This document shows, one piece after another, positions 37,849-47,398 of a stretch of DNA of 64,000 nucleotides. The notes beneath the pieces are model-generated. The model was not told the DNA's origin, did no database searches, and saw only the letters and a program-made list of their open reading frames with translations. Within the stretch, counting starts at the first letter, position 1. Each line of letters begins with the position of its first letter. Both the position numbers and the translations under genes were made by a program. Source of the stretch: Persicobacter diffluens (GTDB taxonomy: Bacteria > Bacteroidota > Bacteroidia > Cytophagales > Cyclobacteriaceae); NCBI RefSeq assembly GCF_036244895.1, contig NZ_BQKE01000001.1:2480001-2544000 (forward strand), in the 5' to 3' direction.

Positions 37849-38787
37849 TTATGCTTTGACGGGGGGATTTTTGACAAAATCCTCATAAACCGCTGCAATG
37901 CCTTCGGGCAATTCGATTTTATGTTTAAAACCCGTGCCGTGTAATTTACTGACATCCATTAATTTTCGTGGCGTTCCGTCCGGTTTGCTGGTATCAAACA
38001 CCAATTCGCCTTCGAAGCCCACCGTTTCTTTGACCAATAAGGCCAAATCCTTAATGGAAATATCTTCTCCTGTTCCGATGTTGATCAATTCCGGCTCGGA
38101 ATAGTGATCCATCAGATAAACACAAGCTTCTGCCAAATCATCCGCATGCAGGAATTCCCGCTTAGGAGAACCTGTTCCCCAAATCTCCACAGATGCCTTA
38201 CCTTCTGCTTTGGCTTCGTGAAACTTACGAATCAAAGCCGGCAAAACGTGGGAATTCTGCAGGTCATAGTTATCATTCGGGCCATAAAGGTTGGTCGGCA
38301 TGACAGAAATGAAATCACAACCATATTGTGCGCGATAAGCCTCACACATTTTTATCCCCGCAATTTTGGCAATCGCATAGGGTTCGTTGGTAGGCTCTAA
38401 AGTGCCGGTCAATAAAGCATCTTCCCGCATCGGCTGTGCTGCAAATTTAGGATAGATACAAGAACTCCCCAGGAACATCAACTTTTGCACGCCATTCATA
38501 TAGGACTGATGAATCACATGGTTCTGAATCATCATATTGTCGTAAATGAATTCCGCACGGTAGGTATTATTGGCTACAATACCCCCTACCTTAGCCGCTG
38601 CCAAAAACACATAATCCGGCTTTTCCTCAGCGAAAAAATCGGCTACCGCCACACCATCGCGCAAATCCAATTCCGCGGAGGTACGGGTAATGATATGCTT
38701 AAAGCCTTTGGCCTGCAGGTTACGCACAATGGCAGAACCCACCATTCCGCGGTGACCCGCCACATAGATTTTTGCTTCCTTATTCAT
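37849..38787 (-). CDS. fcl: GDP-L-fucose synthase
   Basis: 312 residues. An NADPH-dependent epimerase-reductase that turns GDP-4-keto-6-deoxymannose into GDP-L-fucose. Visible are the Rossmann start IYVAGHRGMVGSAIVRNL, the catalytic segment LGSSCIYPKFAAQPMRED with NEPYAIAKIAGIKMCEAY (YxxxK at about 138-142) and the fucose-synthase block PTNLYGPNDNYDLQNSHVLP. The start overlaps the end of gmd by 8 bp, so both are translated together. Length and order gmd-fcl are classical. Confidence 0.96.
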   Translation of the reverse strand: MNKEAKIYVAGHRGMVGSAIVRNLQAKGFKHIITRTSAELDLRDGVAVADFFAEEKPDYVFLAAAKVGGIVANNTYRAEFIYDNMMIQNHVIHQSYMNGVQKLMFLGSSCIYPKFAAQPMREDALLTGTLEPTNEPYAIAKIAGIKMCEAYRAQYGCDFISVMPTNLYGPNDNYDLQNSHVLPALIRKFHEAKAEGKASVEIWGTGSPKREFLHADDLAEACVYLMDHYSEPELINIGTGEDISIKDLALLVKETVGFEGELVFDTSKPDGTPRKLMDVSKLHGTGFKHKIELPEGIAAVYEDFVKNPPVKA

Positions 38788-39889
38788 ATTGGCTGTATAC
38801 TTTATGACCGCCGTCCATCAAAAACTTATCACGCTTAAAAAGTTCCATATCGGAAGTCACCATGTCTTTTACCAGAGCCGGCAAATCATATTCCAACTCC
38901 CAACCTAATTTTTCCTTTGCTTTGGTCGGATCACCAATCAATAGCTCTACCTCTGTAGGGCGGAAATATTTAGGATCTACCTTCACCACTACCTGTCCGA
39001 CTGGTAATTGGTACTCCCCATTACAAGCGACTACCGTTCCAATTTCCTCCACACCTTCGCCGGTGAATGCTACCTCAACGCCCAATTCCGCAAAAGACAT
39101 CTTTACAAAATCACGAACCGTAGTAGTAATACCCGTCGCAACTACAAAATCATCAGCCTGCTCCTGCTGTAACATCAACCACATCGCCTTGACATAATCC
39201 TTGGCATGACCCCAATCACGTTTGGCATCCAGATTACCCAGATAAATGGTCTCTTCCAGGCCCAAGGCAATCTTACATGCCCCACGCGTAATCTTTCGGG
39301 TTACGAAAGTCTCTCCACGCAATGGAGATTCGTGATTGAACAAGATGCCGTTACAAGCATACATATCATAAGCCTCACGGTAATTTACCGTAATCCAATA
39401 ACCATACATTTTAGCTACTGCATAGGGAGAACGAGGATAGAATGGCGTAGTTTCGCGTTGTGGCACTTCCTGCACCAAACCATAAAGCTCTGAAGTAGAA
39501 GCCTGATAGAATTTGGTTTTCTTTTCCAAACCCAACAAACGAATCGCCTCCAAAATACGAACCGTTCCAATACCATCCGCATTGGCGGTGTATTCCGGCG
39601 TATCAAAAGAAACCTTCACATGGGACATGGCCCCCAAATTATAGATCTCATCCGGCTGCACCTCCTGAATAATACGGGTCAGGTTCATGGAATCCGTTAA
39701 ATCCCCATAATGTAATTTGAAACGGATTTTTTCCTCATGCGGATCCTGATACAAGTGATCAATACGATCCGTATTGAATAAGGAACTACGACGCTTGATA
39801 CCATGTACCTCATAGCCCTTTTCCAATAATAATTCCGCTAAATATGCTCCATCCTGACCGGTGATACCGGTGATCAAAGCTCTTTTCAT
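38780..39889 (-). CDS. gmd: GDP-mannose 4,6-dehydratase
   Basis: About 369 residues from the ATG at 39889 (MKRALITGITGQDGAYLAEL). The frame is open 12 codons further upstream, but this is the conserved family start. It converts GDP-D-mannose to GDP-4-keto-6-deoxy-D-mannose. The glycine-rich GITGQDG, LHYGDLTDSMNL, the STSELYG segment with YPRSPYAVAKMYGYW (YxxxK) and FNHESPLRGETFVTRKIT are all family hallmarks. Together with fcl it supplies GDP-L-fucose for the polysaccharide locus. Confidence 0.96.
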   Translation of the reverse strand: MKRALITGITGQDGAYLAELLLEKGYEVHGIKRRSSLFNTDRIDHLYQDPHEEKIRFKLHYGDLTDSMNLTRIIQEVQPDEIYNLGAMSHVKVSFDTPEYTANADGIGTVRILEAIRLLGLEKKTKFYQASTSELYGLVQEVPQRETTPFYPRSPYAVAKMYGYWITVNYREAYDMYACNGILFNHESPLRGETFVTRKITRGACKIALGLEETIYLGNLDAKRDWGHAKDYVKAMWLMLQQEQADDFVVATGITTTVRDFVKMSFAELGVEVAFTGEGVEEIGTVVACNGEYQLPVGQVVVKVDPKYFRPTEVELLIGDPTKAKEKLGWELEYDLPALVKDMVTSDMELFKRDKFLMDGGHKVYSQYE

Positions 39890-39925
39890 GCTTAATGACT
39901 CTTTTTTGCTCCCTATTGATTCCAA

Positions 39926-40260
39926 AATTAATAAATTCTACGACCAACTGGCAAGATTTAAATCAATAGGTCAATTAATACCATAATAAATTCCAATTTA
40001 GAACGTTTTAATCGAGTTCTTGTGTGGGTTACAGCGCAAACACCCCCGAAAATATGACCAAAACCCCAAATACGCTTTTTGGTCAGATTAGGAATATTTT
40101 TCAACACCAATTAAAAATACCGACTATATTCTACCAAAAACGCCTTTTCCCTTAAGGTTTGAATTGACGATGACCCCAGTCCATAGCTCAAAAAATCATG
40201 TGATATGTTTGAAATAATACGCGGTTTTTTTTTTAGGGAGGGAGTTTTTTTCTTGGTAAA
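39926..40260. other. AT-rich gap upstream of gmd
   Basis: Presumably holds the gmd promoter (minus strand). I cannot pick out a -7/-33 pair or any gene. Confidence 0.4.
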
Positions 40261-41650
40261 AGGTCTTAGTCGCCGCGGGGCCTATCGCAGTAAATCAAAT
40301 AGTATGCATTGCGAAGACTAAGACCAGGATTGTGATTAAGACCAGGATTGTGACTAAGACCAGAGTCCTGCCTATGCCAATAAATTTCCCTGGTCTTCGT
40401 GTTACAGCGAGCCGGGCGAGCATCACTAAGACCTCTTAACCGATTTTGCTTCTTAATAATAAGGTCTTAGTCGCCGCGGAGCCTATCGCAGTTAACCGTA
40501 TAGTGTGCATTGCGAAGACTAAGACCAGGATTGTGATTAAGACCAGTTTCGCGCCTATGCCAATAAATTTCCCTGGTCTTCGTGTTACAGCGAGCCGGGC
40601 GAGCATCACTAAGACCTCTTAACCGATTTTGCTTCTTGATAATAAGGTCTTAGTCGCCGCGGAGCCTATCGCGGTTAACCGTTGAATATGCATTGCGAAG
40701 ACTAAGACCAGGGTCGCGCCTATGCCAATAAAGTTCCCTGATCTTTGTGTTACAGCGAGCCGGGCGAGCATCACTAAGACCTCTTAACCGATTTTGCTTC
40801 TTGATAATAAGGTCTTAGTCGCCGCGGAGCCTATCGCGGTTAACCGTTGAATATGCATTGCGAAGACTAAGACCAGGGTCGCGCCTATGGCAATAAATTT
40901 CCCTGGTCTTCGTGTTACAGCGAGCCGGGCGAGCATCACTAAGACCTCAAACCGATTTTATTCTTTGCCTAAAGGTCTTAGTCGCCGCGGGGCCTATCGC
41001 GGTTAACCGTAGAGTATGCATTGCGAAGACTAAGACCAGGATTTAGGCCTATAGCAATAAACTTTAGAGTTTGCTTTGCGAAGACTAAGACCAGTATTTG
41101 GGCCGGGCGAACATCACTAAGACCTCGAACCGAGTTTATTCCAAAACGGTCTTAGTCGCCGCGGGTCCTATTGCAATAAACCGTAAAGTTTGCATTGCGA
41201 AGACTAAGACCAGGGTCGGGGACTAAGACCAGTATTGTGATTAAGACCAGTTTCGCGCCTATGCCAATAAATTTCACTGGTCTTCGTGTTACAGCGAGCC
41301 GTGCGAGCATCACTAAGACCTCGAAACCGATTTTTTTTTTAATGAAAGGTCTTAGTCGCCGCGGAGCCTATCGCAGTAAACCGTAGAGTATGCATTGCGA
41401 AGACTAAGACCAGTATTGTGGTTAAGACCAGTTTCGCGCCTTTGCCAATAAATTTCCCTGGGCTTCGTGTTACAGCGAGCCGGGCGAGCATCACTAAGAC
41501 CTCTAAACCGATTTTTTTTCTTGATAAAAGGTCTTAGTCGCCGCGGGGCCTATCGCAGTTAACCGGATCGTTTGCATTGCGAAGACTAAGACCAGTATTG
41601 TGTTAAACCGTACAATTTACATCGTGAAGACTAAGACTAATATTGCGGCG
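40261..41650. repeat. Array R2: eight hairpin units
   Basis: Units start with AGGTCTTAGTCGCCGCGG at 40261, 40462, 40645, 40810, 40973, 41148, 41347 and 41529, spaced 163-201 bp. Each has a first inverted pair (GGTCTTAGTC...GACTAAGACC), a variable number of short AAGACCAGGATTGTG repeats, and a second inverted pair (CTGGTCTTCGTGTTACAGCG...GCATCACTAAGACC). The unit at 40973 carries a shortened second pair. No ORF is plausible and there is no spacer diversity of CRISPR type. Confidence 0.88.
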
Positions 41651-41724
41651 TTTTGGAATTCACCAAGCCAACAATTTGAAATTTTCAACTCAAACCAATA
41701 GACTTCCCCCCAACTATTCCCTCA

Positions 41725-41899
41725 CCCACGAATTTATTCGTGGGATTCAAACAAACCTCACCGATTAAACAAAGCCCCCAAAACCAAAAAAGGACTTAGC
41801 CATCGCAATACCTCAACTATTCAAACAAACAGTCAGCATTGCGAGGACCAAGCCCTCTTTCAACAATAATATTCTCTAACCCACGAATTCATTCGTGGG
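41725..41899. repeat. Two CCCACGAATT hairpins framing a worn R2-like stem
   Basis: CCCACGAATTTATTCGTGGG (41725-41744) and CCCACGAATTCATTCGTGGG (41880-41899) are the same hairpin in direct order. Between them GGACTTAGCCATCGCAAT and CATTGCGAGGACCAAGCC form an imperfect inverted pair that looks like a decayed R2 stem. Confidence 0.65.
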
Positions 41900-41914
41900 T
41901 TTTACACAAACCCA

Positions 41915-43645
41915 TTAATAAAAATCCGCTCGTTTGGCGATATTCATCCGCACCGACAACAAGGCTCCCATATCCGTAAAGGGCGTATCCATTTCCGCAT
42001 CCACCTTACGCATATAAGCCCGGCCATCAATAAATAAATTATGTCGTAATTGGTAACTGGCCTGAAAATCCAGCATCAGCTGATGGGTGGTGTTTCCCTG
42101 GCCGATGGAATTGCCATAGTCCCGCTCCCGGACAAAATAACTTTTCATCGGATCACTCCCCCAATTAGTAAGTTCACCATCCTCTTTTTCATAATCCTGC
42201 CCGTATATGACATACTGCCCTTTAGCGGTTAAGCTCAGTCGAGGAAATGGTTGCGCTCTGACTATCCCCAAAACCTCATAGAAATTGCTCCCCAGGGGAT
42301 GGGCCAGGGATTGCCCGTAATGGGTCATCGAAGACCAGGCATCCCGATGACTATAAGTATAGGGCCGTGCCATATTCCCCTCCACCTGCAAATCCAGATT
42401 ATCTACCCCGGCCACATTGAAATACTTCAGACCGGCCTGCAGGGCAAATTTATTCGCCCACCAGCCGTTTGCTGCTAAAATCTCATCCAGTTTAAATTCA
42501 TCCAGCACAAATTGTCCGTACCACTCCAATCCCCGCGTAATGATCCATTTCCAGTCGAAACCTAACTGGACCTTACCATAATATGAGCCGGACTCCAATT
42601 CGGCACCTCTCAAAAATATTATAGGATTATAAAACTCTAAGGGCATCGGTATTGATCGCATAGTAGCGGAATCCAATCCACCAAAAATAACGGTTTCGAA
42701 AACACCTATATTAGCCTTCTTACCTATATTTAAGCCAAGCCGATGGAAAGAAAAACCTTTAGAAAACTGCTCACTACCTAAATAAGCAGTTGAAGGATAA
42801 GCAGCTAATTTGCCCCAAATATTAGTGTATTGTAATCTCCAAACCTGAGTATTTAATTGGGCAAATAAATAATTGTTGGAATGATCAGATAAAACCATGG
42901 AGCGGTAACCCTCCCCTATTTTTATTTTATCATAACCGGCTCGTAAATTGACTTCCGGTATAAGATCAAAAGTGAAATAGCCACGACTTGTAAAAAAATC
43001 ATAACCATTTTCCTTAAATTTTTTTATATAACCCTCTCCGGGTAAAGCTCTGTATTCATCAGTCCGGTGATGAACAAACACTGGAAAAATTGCCTGAGTT
43101 GTTCCTATAAAGGTATAAAACCCAAGCCTTCCTCCAATCTGCCCTCTAATTTCCGCGCCCCTTGTGTTTTGAAATAAAGTACGACTCCCGTTTTCCTCCT
43201 CTGATAGGCCCCCCGGCTGTTCCATCCCTCCGGCAAAATAAATCACCGGATTGACATGCACATTAAAATCCGGCTCATTGACCATCAGAAAATCGGATTG
43301 CTTTTTATAAAAAGTATTCCAAATGGCTTTCTGACTGTTGCCAAACAGACTGTCTCCTTCCACCAGTTCCCAGGAGTCATTCATCAGGTAAGCATAGTTA
43401 AAATCATCTATGCGTGACCATTGCTCCTGCGCCAGGCCCTGAAGAAAAGGCACCAGCTGATCCCGCCGGTAGGGCTTTACCCCGGAATGAAAAGTAGCCG
43501 CATTCTGCCCAGATAACACCTCCATTCGATCAATTAAATGATAAGTATCCTCATTCAAAGGGAGGGAGGCCGACTGCCCAAATAAAAAACTTTTTTGTAA
43601 AAAAATAAAAAACCCAACTAAAGTTACTCTCCTGATCACTTCCAT
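41915..43645 (-). CDS. Wzi/RemB-like outer-membrane beta-barrel (capsule assembly)
   Basis: 576 residues. A hydrophobic start (VTLVGFFIFLQKSFLFGQSA) acts as signal peptide. The remainder shows alternating aromatic strands of a large barrel, with the N-terminal block YHLIDRMEVLSG and VKPYRRDQLVPFLQ typical of the capsule-assembly Wzi family in Bacteroidota, which also includes gliding protein RemB. Its C-terminal strand ends in RMNIAKRADFY. Known: Wzi tethers capsule to the outer membrane in E. coli; RemB aids gliding in Flavobacterium. Location beside the polysaccharide genes favours the first role (inference). Confidence 0.8.
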   Translation of the reverse strand: MEVIRRVTLVGFFIFLQKSFLFGQSASLPLNEDTYHLIDRMEVLSGQNAATFHSGVKPYRRDQLVPFLQGLAQEQWSRIDDFNYAYLMNDSWELVEGDSLFGNSQKAIWNTFYKKQSDFLMVNEPDFNVHVNPVIYFAGGMEQPGGLSEEENGSRTLFQNTRGAEIRGQIGGRLGFYTFIGTTQAIFPVFVHHRTDEYRALPGEGYIKKFKENGYDFFTSRGYFTFDLIPEVNLRAGYDKIKIGEGYRSMVLSDHSNNYLFAQLNTQVWRLQYTNIWGKLAAYPSTAYLGSEQFSKGFSFHRLGLNIGKKANIGVFETVIFGGLDSATMRSIPMPLEFYNPIIFLRGAELESGSYYGKVQLGFDWKWIITRGLEWYGQFVLDEFKLDEILAANGWWANKFALQAGLKYFNVAGVDNLDLQVEGNMARPYTYSHRDAWSSMTHYGQSLAHPLGSNFYEVLGIVRAQPFPRLSLTAKGQYVIYGQDYEKEDGELTNWGSDPMKSYFVRERDYGNSIGQGNTTHQLMLDFQASYQLRHNLFIDGRAYMRKVDAEMDTPFTDMGALLSVRMNIAKRADFY

Positions 43646-43734
43646 CTACCTATTCTTTTCACCTTGCTAATAGACTAAGGGAAAACTTCAAAATTTAACG
43701 AAAACTATCTTCGCTCAATATTTAACAAATTTTG

Positions 43735-44874
43735 CTATGCCCGCTTTTTCATTTGAGCATGACGATCTAAAACTGCCTCTGATCGATTCACAAACATTCG
43801 ACCCTTAATAGGCATTTTTAACATCTTCAATGCAAACACATAAAATAGAAAAAGACCTCCAATAAAAACTAAAGACATAGGTACTGATAAAGCCTCCACT
43901 ACATAGGTAAACAACAATACGTAAGAGATATTAAAAGCACAAATAAGAACAGTGGCCTTCCAATGCACTAGACCTTTATCTAAAAAAATATGATGAATAT
44001 GGTTTCTATCCGGAAAAAAAGGAGATTTCTTTTGAGATAAACGAACAGAAAAAACCCTCAATGTATCAAACAGGGGAATTGAAAATAATAAAACCGCCAT
44101 AGAAGGAGCGGAATGAAAGGCATATCGTAAAGCCTCCGGTTGCTCATGTAAGTGAATAAACTGAATATTCAAAACAGCTAAAATAAAACCTAAAAGCAAG
44201 GAACCAGTGTCCCCCATAAAAATTTTCTGACCTTTAGAAAAATTAAAACGCAAGAATCCAATTAAGGCTGCGATTAATACTATCGCTAATAAGGCCAAGG
44301 AATATTGCCCATTCCAATAAAACCAAGCTCCCAAAAAACTAGTCAAAACAATGCCCATGCCTCCAGCCAAACCGTCAATCCCATCGATCAGGTTTATAGC
44401 ATTAATCATAACAACATATACAAACAAGCTTAAAACAACTGAAACGGCATAAGGAATGCTTGCAATTCCGAAAATCCCAAACATGGATCCAATACGAATA
44501 TCAGCTAGTAAAATCACTATAAGCGAGGCCAATATTTGAGCCGCCAATTTTTTCATTGGCGCAATGACTAAGATATCATCTTTAATCCCAATGAAGAAGA
44601 TAATGACAATCCCAGCAAATATATACTGCATCATGGGGGTAAAAAAATGCCCTCCAAAAAGCAAATAAGGCAAAACTAAACTAATAAAAATAGCTACCCC
44701 TCCCAAGGTTGGGGTAACACGCAAATGCGAACTTCTCCCATTAGGCTCATCGAACAAGCCTTTTGCCAAAGAAACTTTAATAATCACAGGGATGGAGACA
44801 ACAGCCAAAACTAATGCTGCTAAGAAGGCCACAGCGGCTTGTAATTCAAATGGGAAATAAATTTCCAAATCCAT
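43735..44874 (-). CDS. WecA/TagO-like undecaprenyl-phosphate sugar-1-phosphate transferase
   Basis: 379 residues with about 10-11 membrane helices. Family motifs are DEPNGRSSHLRVTPTLGGVA, IGIKDDILVIAPMKKLAAQ (DD motif), MINAINLIDGIDGLAGGMG (NxxNxxDGIDGL), FMGDTGSLLLGF and the cytoplasmic HIHH in FPDRNHIHHIFLDKG. Known: such enzymes attach GlcNAc- or related sugar-1-phosphate to undecaprenyl phosphate, the first step of Wzx/Wzy polysaccharide assembly. In this locus it is the likely initiating enzyme. Separate from the downstream genes by a divergent region at 44875-45120. Confidence 0.92.
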   Translation of the reverse strand: MDLEIYFPFELQAAVAFLAALVLAVVSIPVIIKVSLAKGLFDEPNGRSSHLRVTPTLGGVAIFISLVLPYLLFGGHFFTPMMQYIFAGIVIIFFIGIKDDILVIAPMKKLAAQILASLIVILLADIRIGSMFGIFGIASIPYAVSVVLSLFVYVVMINAINLIDGIDGLAGGMGIVLTSFLGAWFYWNGQYSLALLAIVLIAALIGFLRFNFSKGQKIFMGDTGSLLLGFILAVLNIQFIHLHEQPEALRYAFHSAPSMAVLLFSIPLFDTLRVFSVRLSQKKSPFFPDRNHIHHIFLDKGLVHWKATVLICAFNISYVLLFTYVVEALSVPMSLVFIGGLFLFYVFALKMLKMPIKGRMFVNRSEAVLDRHAQMKKRA

Positions 44875-45120
44875 AGGTATAATTTTCTACTATCGACTAA
44901 AAATGTCCATAGTCTGTTGAGTTTATTCTGCGCTACCCTATGCCCCTCGAAAGAGAATAAGGGAGCATTAGTAAAGCAATATTATTTTGGGCTAAAGCAT
45001 TACCTAATCGTAAGCTTTATCAACGGTTAATGCCACGAAGTTAAAAAATTAAAACCTCGAAACCATTGCAATGTCAAGATTAAATATCAAAATTTGTGGT
45101 AGTTAACGAATATATCTTAC

Positions 45121-45669
45121 ATGAAAACCGCATATCTTCATCTATATCAAGAAAATAAAACTGCAATCCATTTCGTTTTAAAGGGTGCTGGGCTGTACGC
45201 CATATGGCAAATGATTTACTATGGCTTGCTAACCCCTTATGGAAACCTTGACCCCTGGCTCACCGCGATGGTAGCCGACCACAGCACTGAAATTATAAAC
45301 AATTTTTTTGATACCATGCCCTTTATGTGCATTTCAGACGGTGCAAATGGTAAAGTAGTCTGTATTGACGATAAAGTTTTTATTCAAATTGCGCACTCCT
45401 GTAATGGACAAGTACTATATCCTATATATGCTGGCTTTCTTATTCTATTACCCGGCAAAAACTGGAAAAAGTTAATCCTTATTTTAGGTGGTACTGCGGT
45501 TATTTACTTTTCCAATATTGGCCGTGTAATCTCCTTACTTCACATCCAGCTTTACTACCCCCAATATTTAGATATCAGCCATCACTATATTTTCACCATT
45601 TTGGTTTACAGTGTAATTTTTATTCTGTGGCTGATGGGGATGAAATGGCTAAAGCTTAATAAGACCTAA
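45121..45669 (+). CDS. Exosortase family membrane protease (XrtX-like)
   Basis: 182 residues with four to five membrane helices. The three invariant exosortase residues are visible: Cys94 in AHSCNGQVLYPIYAGF, Arg135 in YFSNIGRVISLLHIQL and His154/155 in DISHHYIFTILVYSVIF. Known: exosortases cut and sort proteins with C-terminal PEP-CTERM-like signals in EPS-producing bacteria. In Bacteroidota several subtypes (XrtF, XrtN, XrtX) exist. The CNG version and the neighbour at 45649 suggest XrtX, though I cannot confirm this without profile scores. It is transcribed against the operon and its 3' end overlaps that neighbour by 21 bp. Confidence 0.85.
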   Translation: MKTAYLHLYQENKTAIHFVLKGAGLYAIWQMIYYGLLTPYGNLDPWLTAMVADHSTEIINNFFDTMPFMCISDGANGKVVCIDDKVFIQIAHSCNGQVLYPIYAGFLILLPGKNWKKLILILGGTAVIYFSNIGRVISLLHIQLYYPQYLDISHHYIFTILVYSVIFILWLMGMKWLKLNKT

Positions 45670-46137
45670 CTTTTCTGACAGAAAAATTGCAGCAAGCAGC
45701 AACAAAAAATAAGGACTCCGAATTATGTTCATGTTGTTAACAGCAAAAGAGCGGATTCCAACCATTTCTGGTAATAATTGACTTATCATGAAAGCTAATA
45801 ACCCGCTGATTAAAAAGAAAGACAGTAGTATAAGATATAAATAAACATATTTACGCTTCCCTAGGCACCAAACAAATAAAATGCTTGTTAAAGTAATAAT
45901 ACCATTAATGACAATGTAATTTACTCCGATCGGATTATTTCTAATGTAATTCCAGAATCCATCAATTCGATTAGGGGGATTCAAAGATTTAAGTTCCCAA
46001 AAGGGAATATACCACCTATTCGGATAAACATTCAAAAAATCATAAACGCCTTCAGAACTTTTCCAGGAAAAAAAGAAATAAAAAAAAAGGAGAAGCAAGC
46101 TTCCTCCAATTTTCACCCAATTTAATTGACTTTTCAA
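45649..46137 (-). CDS. Putative exosortase-associated membrane protein
   Basis: 162 residues, about four membrane helices (WVKIGGSLLLLFFYFFFSW, VIN-GIITLTSILFVWCL, YLILLSFFLISGLLAFMI and YFLLLLAAIFLSEKLGL) and an extracytoplasmic loop EGVYDFLNVYPNRWYIPFWE. Small proteins of this design accompany exosortases in Bacteroidota. The 3' overlap with the exosortase gene, on the opposite strand, is unusual. It lies between the exosortase and the glycosyltransferase operon. Family membership is my inference from layout, not from a recognised motif. Confidence 0.6.
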   Translation of the reverse strand: MKSQLNWVKIGGSLLLLFFYFFFSWKSSEGVYDFLNVYPNRWYIPFWELKSLNPPNRIDGFWNYIRNNPIGVNYIVINGIITLTSILFVWCLGKRKYVYLYLILLSFFLISGLLAFMISQLLPEMVGIRSFAVNNMNIIRSPYFLLLLAAIFLSEKLGLIKL

Positions 46138-46221
46138 AACAGTTGGTTTATCAAATATAACTGGTCAATTTTCACTTATTAATCTAAAAAATACCCTGGC
46201 TCAAGGTAGAACAACCACGGC

Positions 46222-47397
46222 TTAATGGGTTATTTTTTGAGCTGTAACCTGAACATCGAAAAGCTCCAACAGTAATTTTTTACCATTTTCCCCTTTTTGT
46301 TTTCGATTTTTAGCAGACAATAATCTCAGCGCATTTTCCTTTAAGGATCCCAAATCTCCACTATCAGAAATATAACCGGCATTCGCTTTGTTAATAACAT
46401 CCTTTAGATCATTTCCAACATTTACGGCACCAAGAACGGGCTTATTCAAGTTAAAATAACTCAGAACTTTTCCTGGAAAATTATGTGAAGTATGGTTTCT
46501 ATTAAGGTGAATTAAACCTACATCGGCCTCATTTAACATTTCGAGATAGGTTTTTTGGTCAACCGGTGGAAAAATCAACACATTGGTTAATTTATGCTCT
46601 GCCACTAAGCCCTTAAGTAATGGCACTTCATCTCCATCCCCCACAAAAATAAACATAGCTTCGGGATGCCCTCTAAGCTCAAAAGCTAAATCTAAAAGGC
46701 ATTTCATTTCTTGCGCAAAGCCGATATTTCCACCATAAAAAAAGACAGTCTTATTTTTTAGGTTATATTTATCCCGCCAATAATCATCCTCCCTTTGGTA
46801 TTCCATTGGTTTTACCCAATTATACAAAACTTCAACTTTCTCTGAAAACTCAGACTCTCGAAAATACCTTTCATTGGAAGGTGACATAATCCCAATTCTA
46901 TCTGCAACGGAATAATTCTTATTCTCAAAAAACTGAAAATACTTATGAATCAGGGAACCCTCCTTCATAAGCTCGCTATCAATAGCCCATTGAGGGAAAA
47001 AATCCCTTAAGATTAAATAGCTTTGGGCATTCCATAACTTTTTTAACCGGGCAACGAGATGGCCAAAAAAAATACTGGGTGAATAAGCTACAATTAAATC
47101 CTGGGGGTTGCTTTTGAAAAATTCAGCACAAGACCAATAAGCCCGAAAAGAAAGTAAACTTTCATTTACCGCTCTTCGGATTTTGTTAGTATTCTTTATC
47201 TTTCCACTACGAAAATACAAAACACTCACCCCATCTATTTTCTCCAAAGAACACCTTCTCTTCAAAGAAGAAGAAGGTGTTAAAACAGTAACGACATGCC
47301 CTTGAGTCATTAACTCTTGCGCTAACTCATGCATCATTTTAGCTGCTACCTTGATACTATGAGGGAGATAATCATCCACAATAAGTAGGATATTCAT
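46222..47397 (-). CDS. WbuB-like GT4 glycosyltransferase
   Basis: About 391 residues from ATG 47397 (MNILLIVDDYLPHSIKVAAK), which lies 2 bases after the upstream stop; an in-frame ATG further up (47445) would overlap it by 47 bp. It shows the GT-B fold: N-terminal SIKVAAKMMHELAQELMTQGH, then the donor-site half with YGGNIGFAQEMKCLLDLA, FVGDGDEVPLLK, LIFPPVDQKTYLEMLNEADVGLI and the pattern NFPGKVLSYFNLNKPVL, where GT4 enzymes bind the nucleotide sugar. WbuB-type enzymes transfer L-FucNAc. The adjacent L-FucNAc/L-QuiNAc synthesis genes support a similar donor (inference). Confidence 0.8.
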   Translation of the reverse strand: MNILLIVDDYLPHSIKVAAKMMHELAQELMTQGHVVTVLTPSSSLKRRCSLEKIDGVSVLYFRSGKIKNTNKIRRAVNESLLSFRAYWSCAEFFKSNPQDLIVAYSPSIFFGHLVARLKKLWNAQSYLILRDFFPQWAIDSELMKEGSLIHKYFQFFENKNYSVADRIGIMSPSNERYFRESEFSEKVEVLYNWVKPMEYQREDDYWRDKYNLKNKTVFFYGGNIGFAQEMKCLLDLAFELRGHPEAMFIFVGDGDEVPLLKGLVAEHKLTNVLIFPPVDQKTYLEMLNEADVGLIHLNRNHTSHNFPGKVLSYFNLNKPVLGAVNVGNDLKDVINKANAGYISDSGDLGSLKENALRLLSAKNRKQKGENGKKLLLELFDVQVTAQKITH

Positions 47398-47398
47398 A

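Noticed and set aside
40261..41650. Array R2 as an integron cassette array (attC sites)
   Set aside because: There are inverted repeats but no ORFs between them, no integrase, and no attC-type terminal core on each unit.
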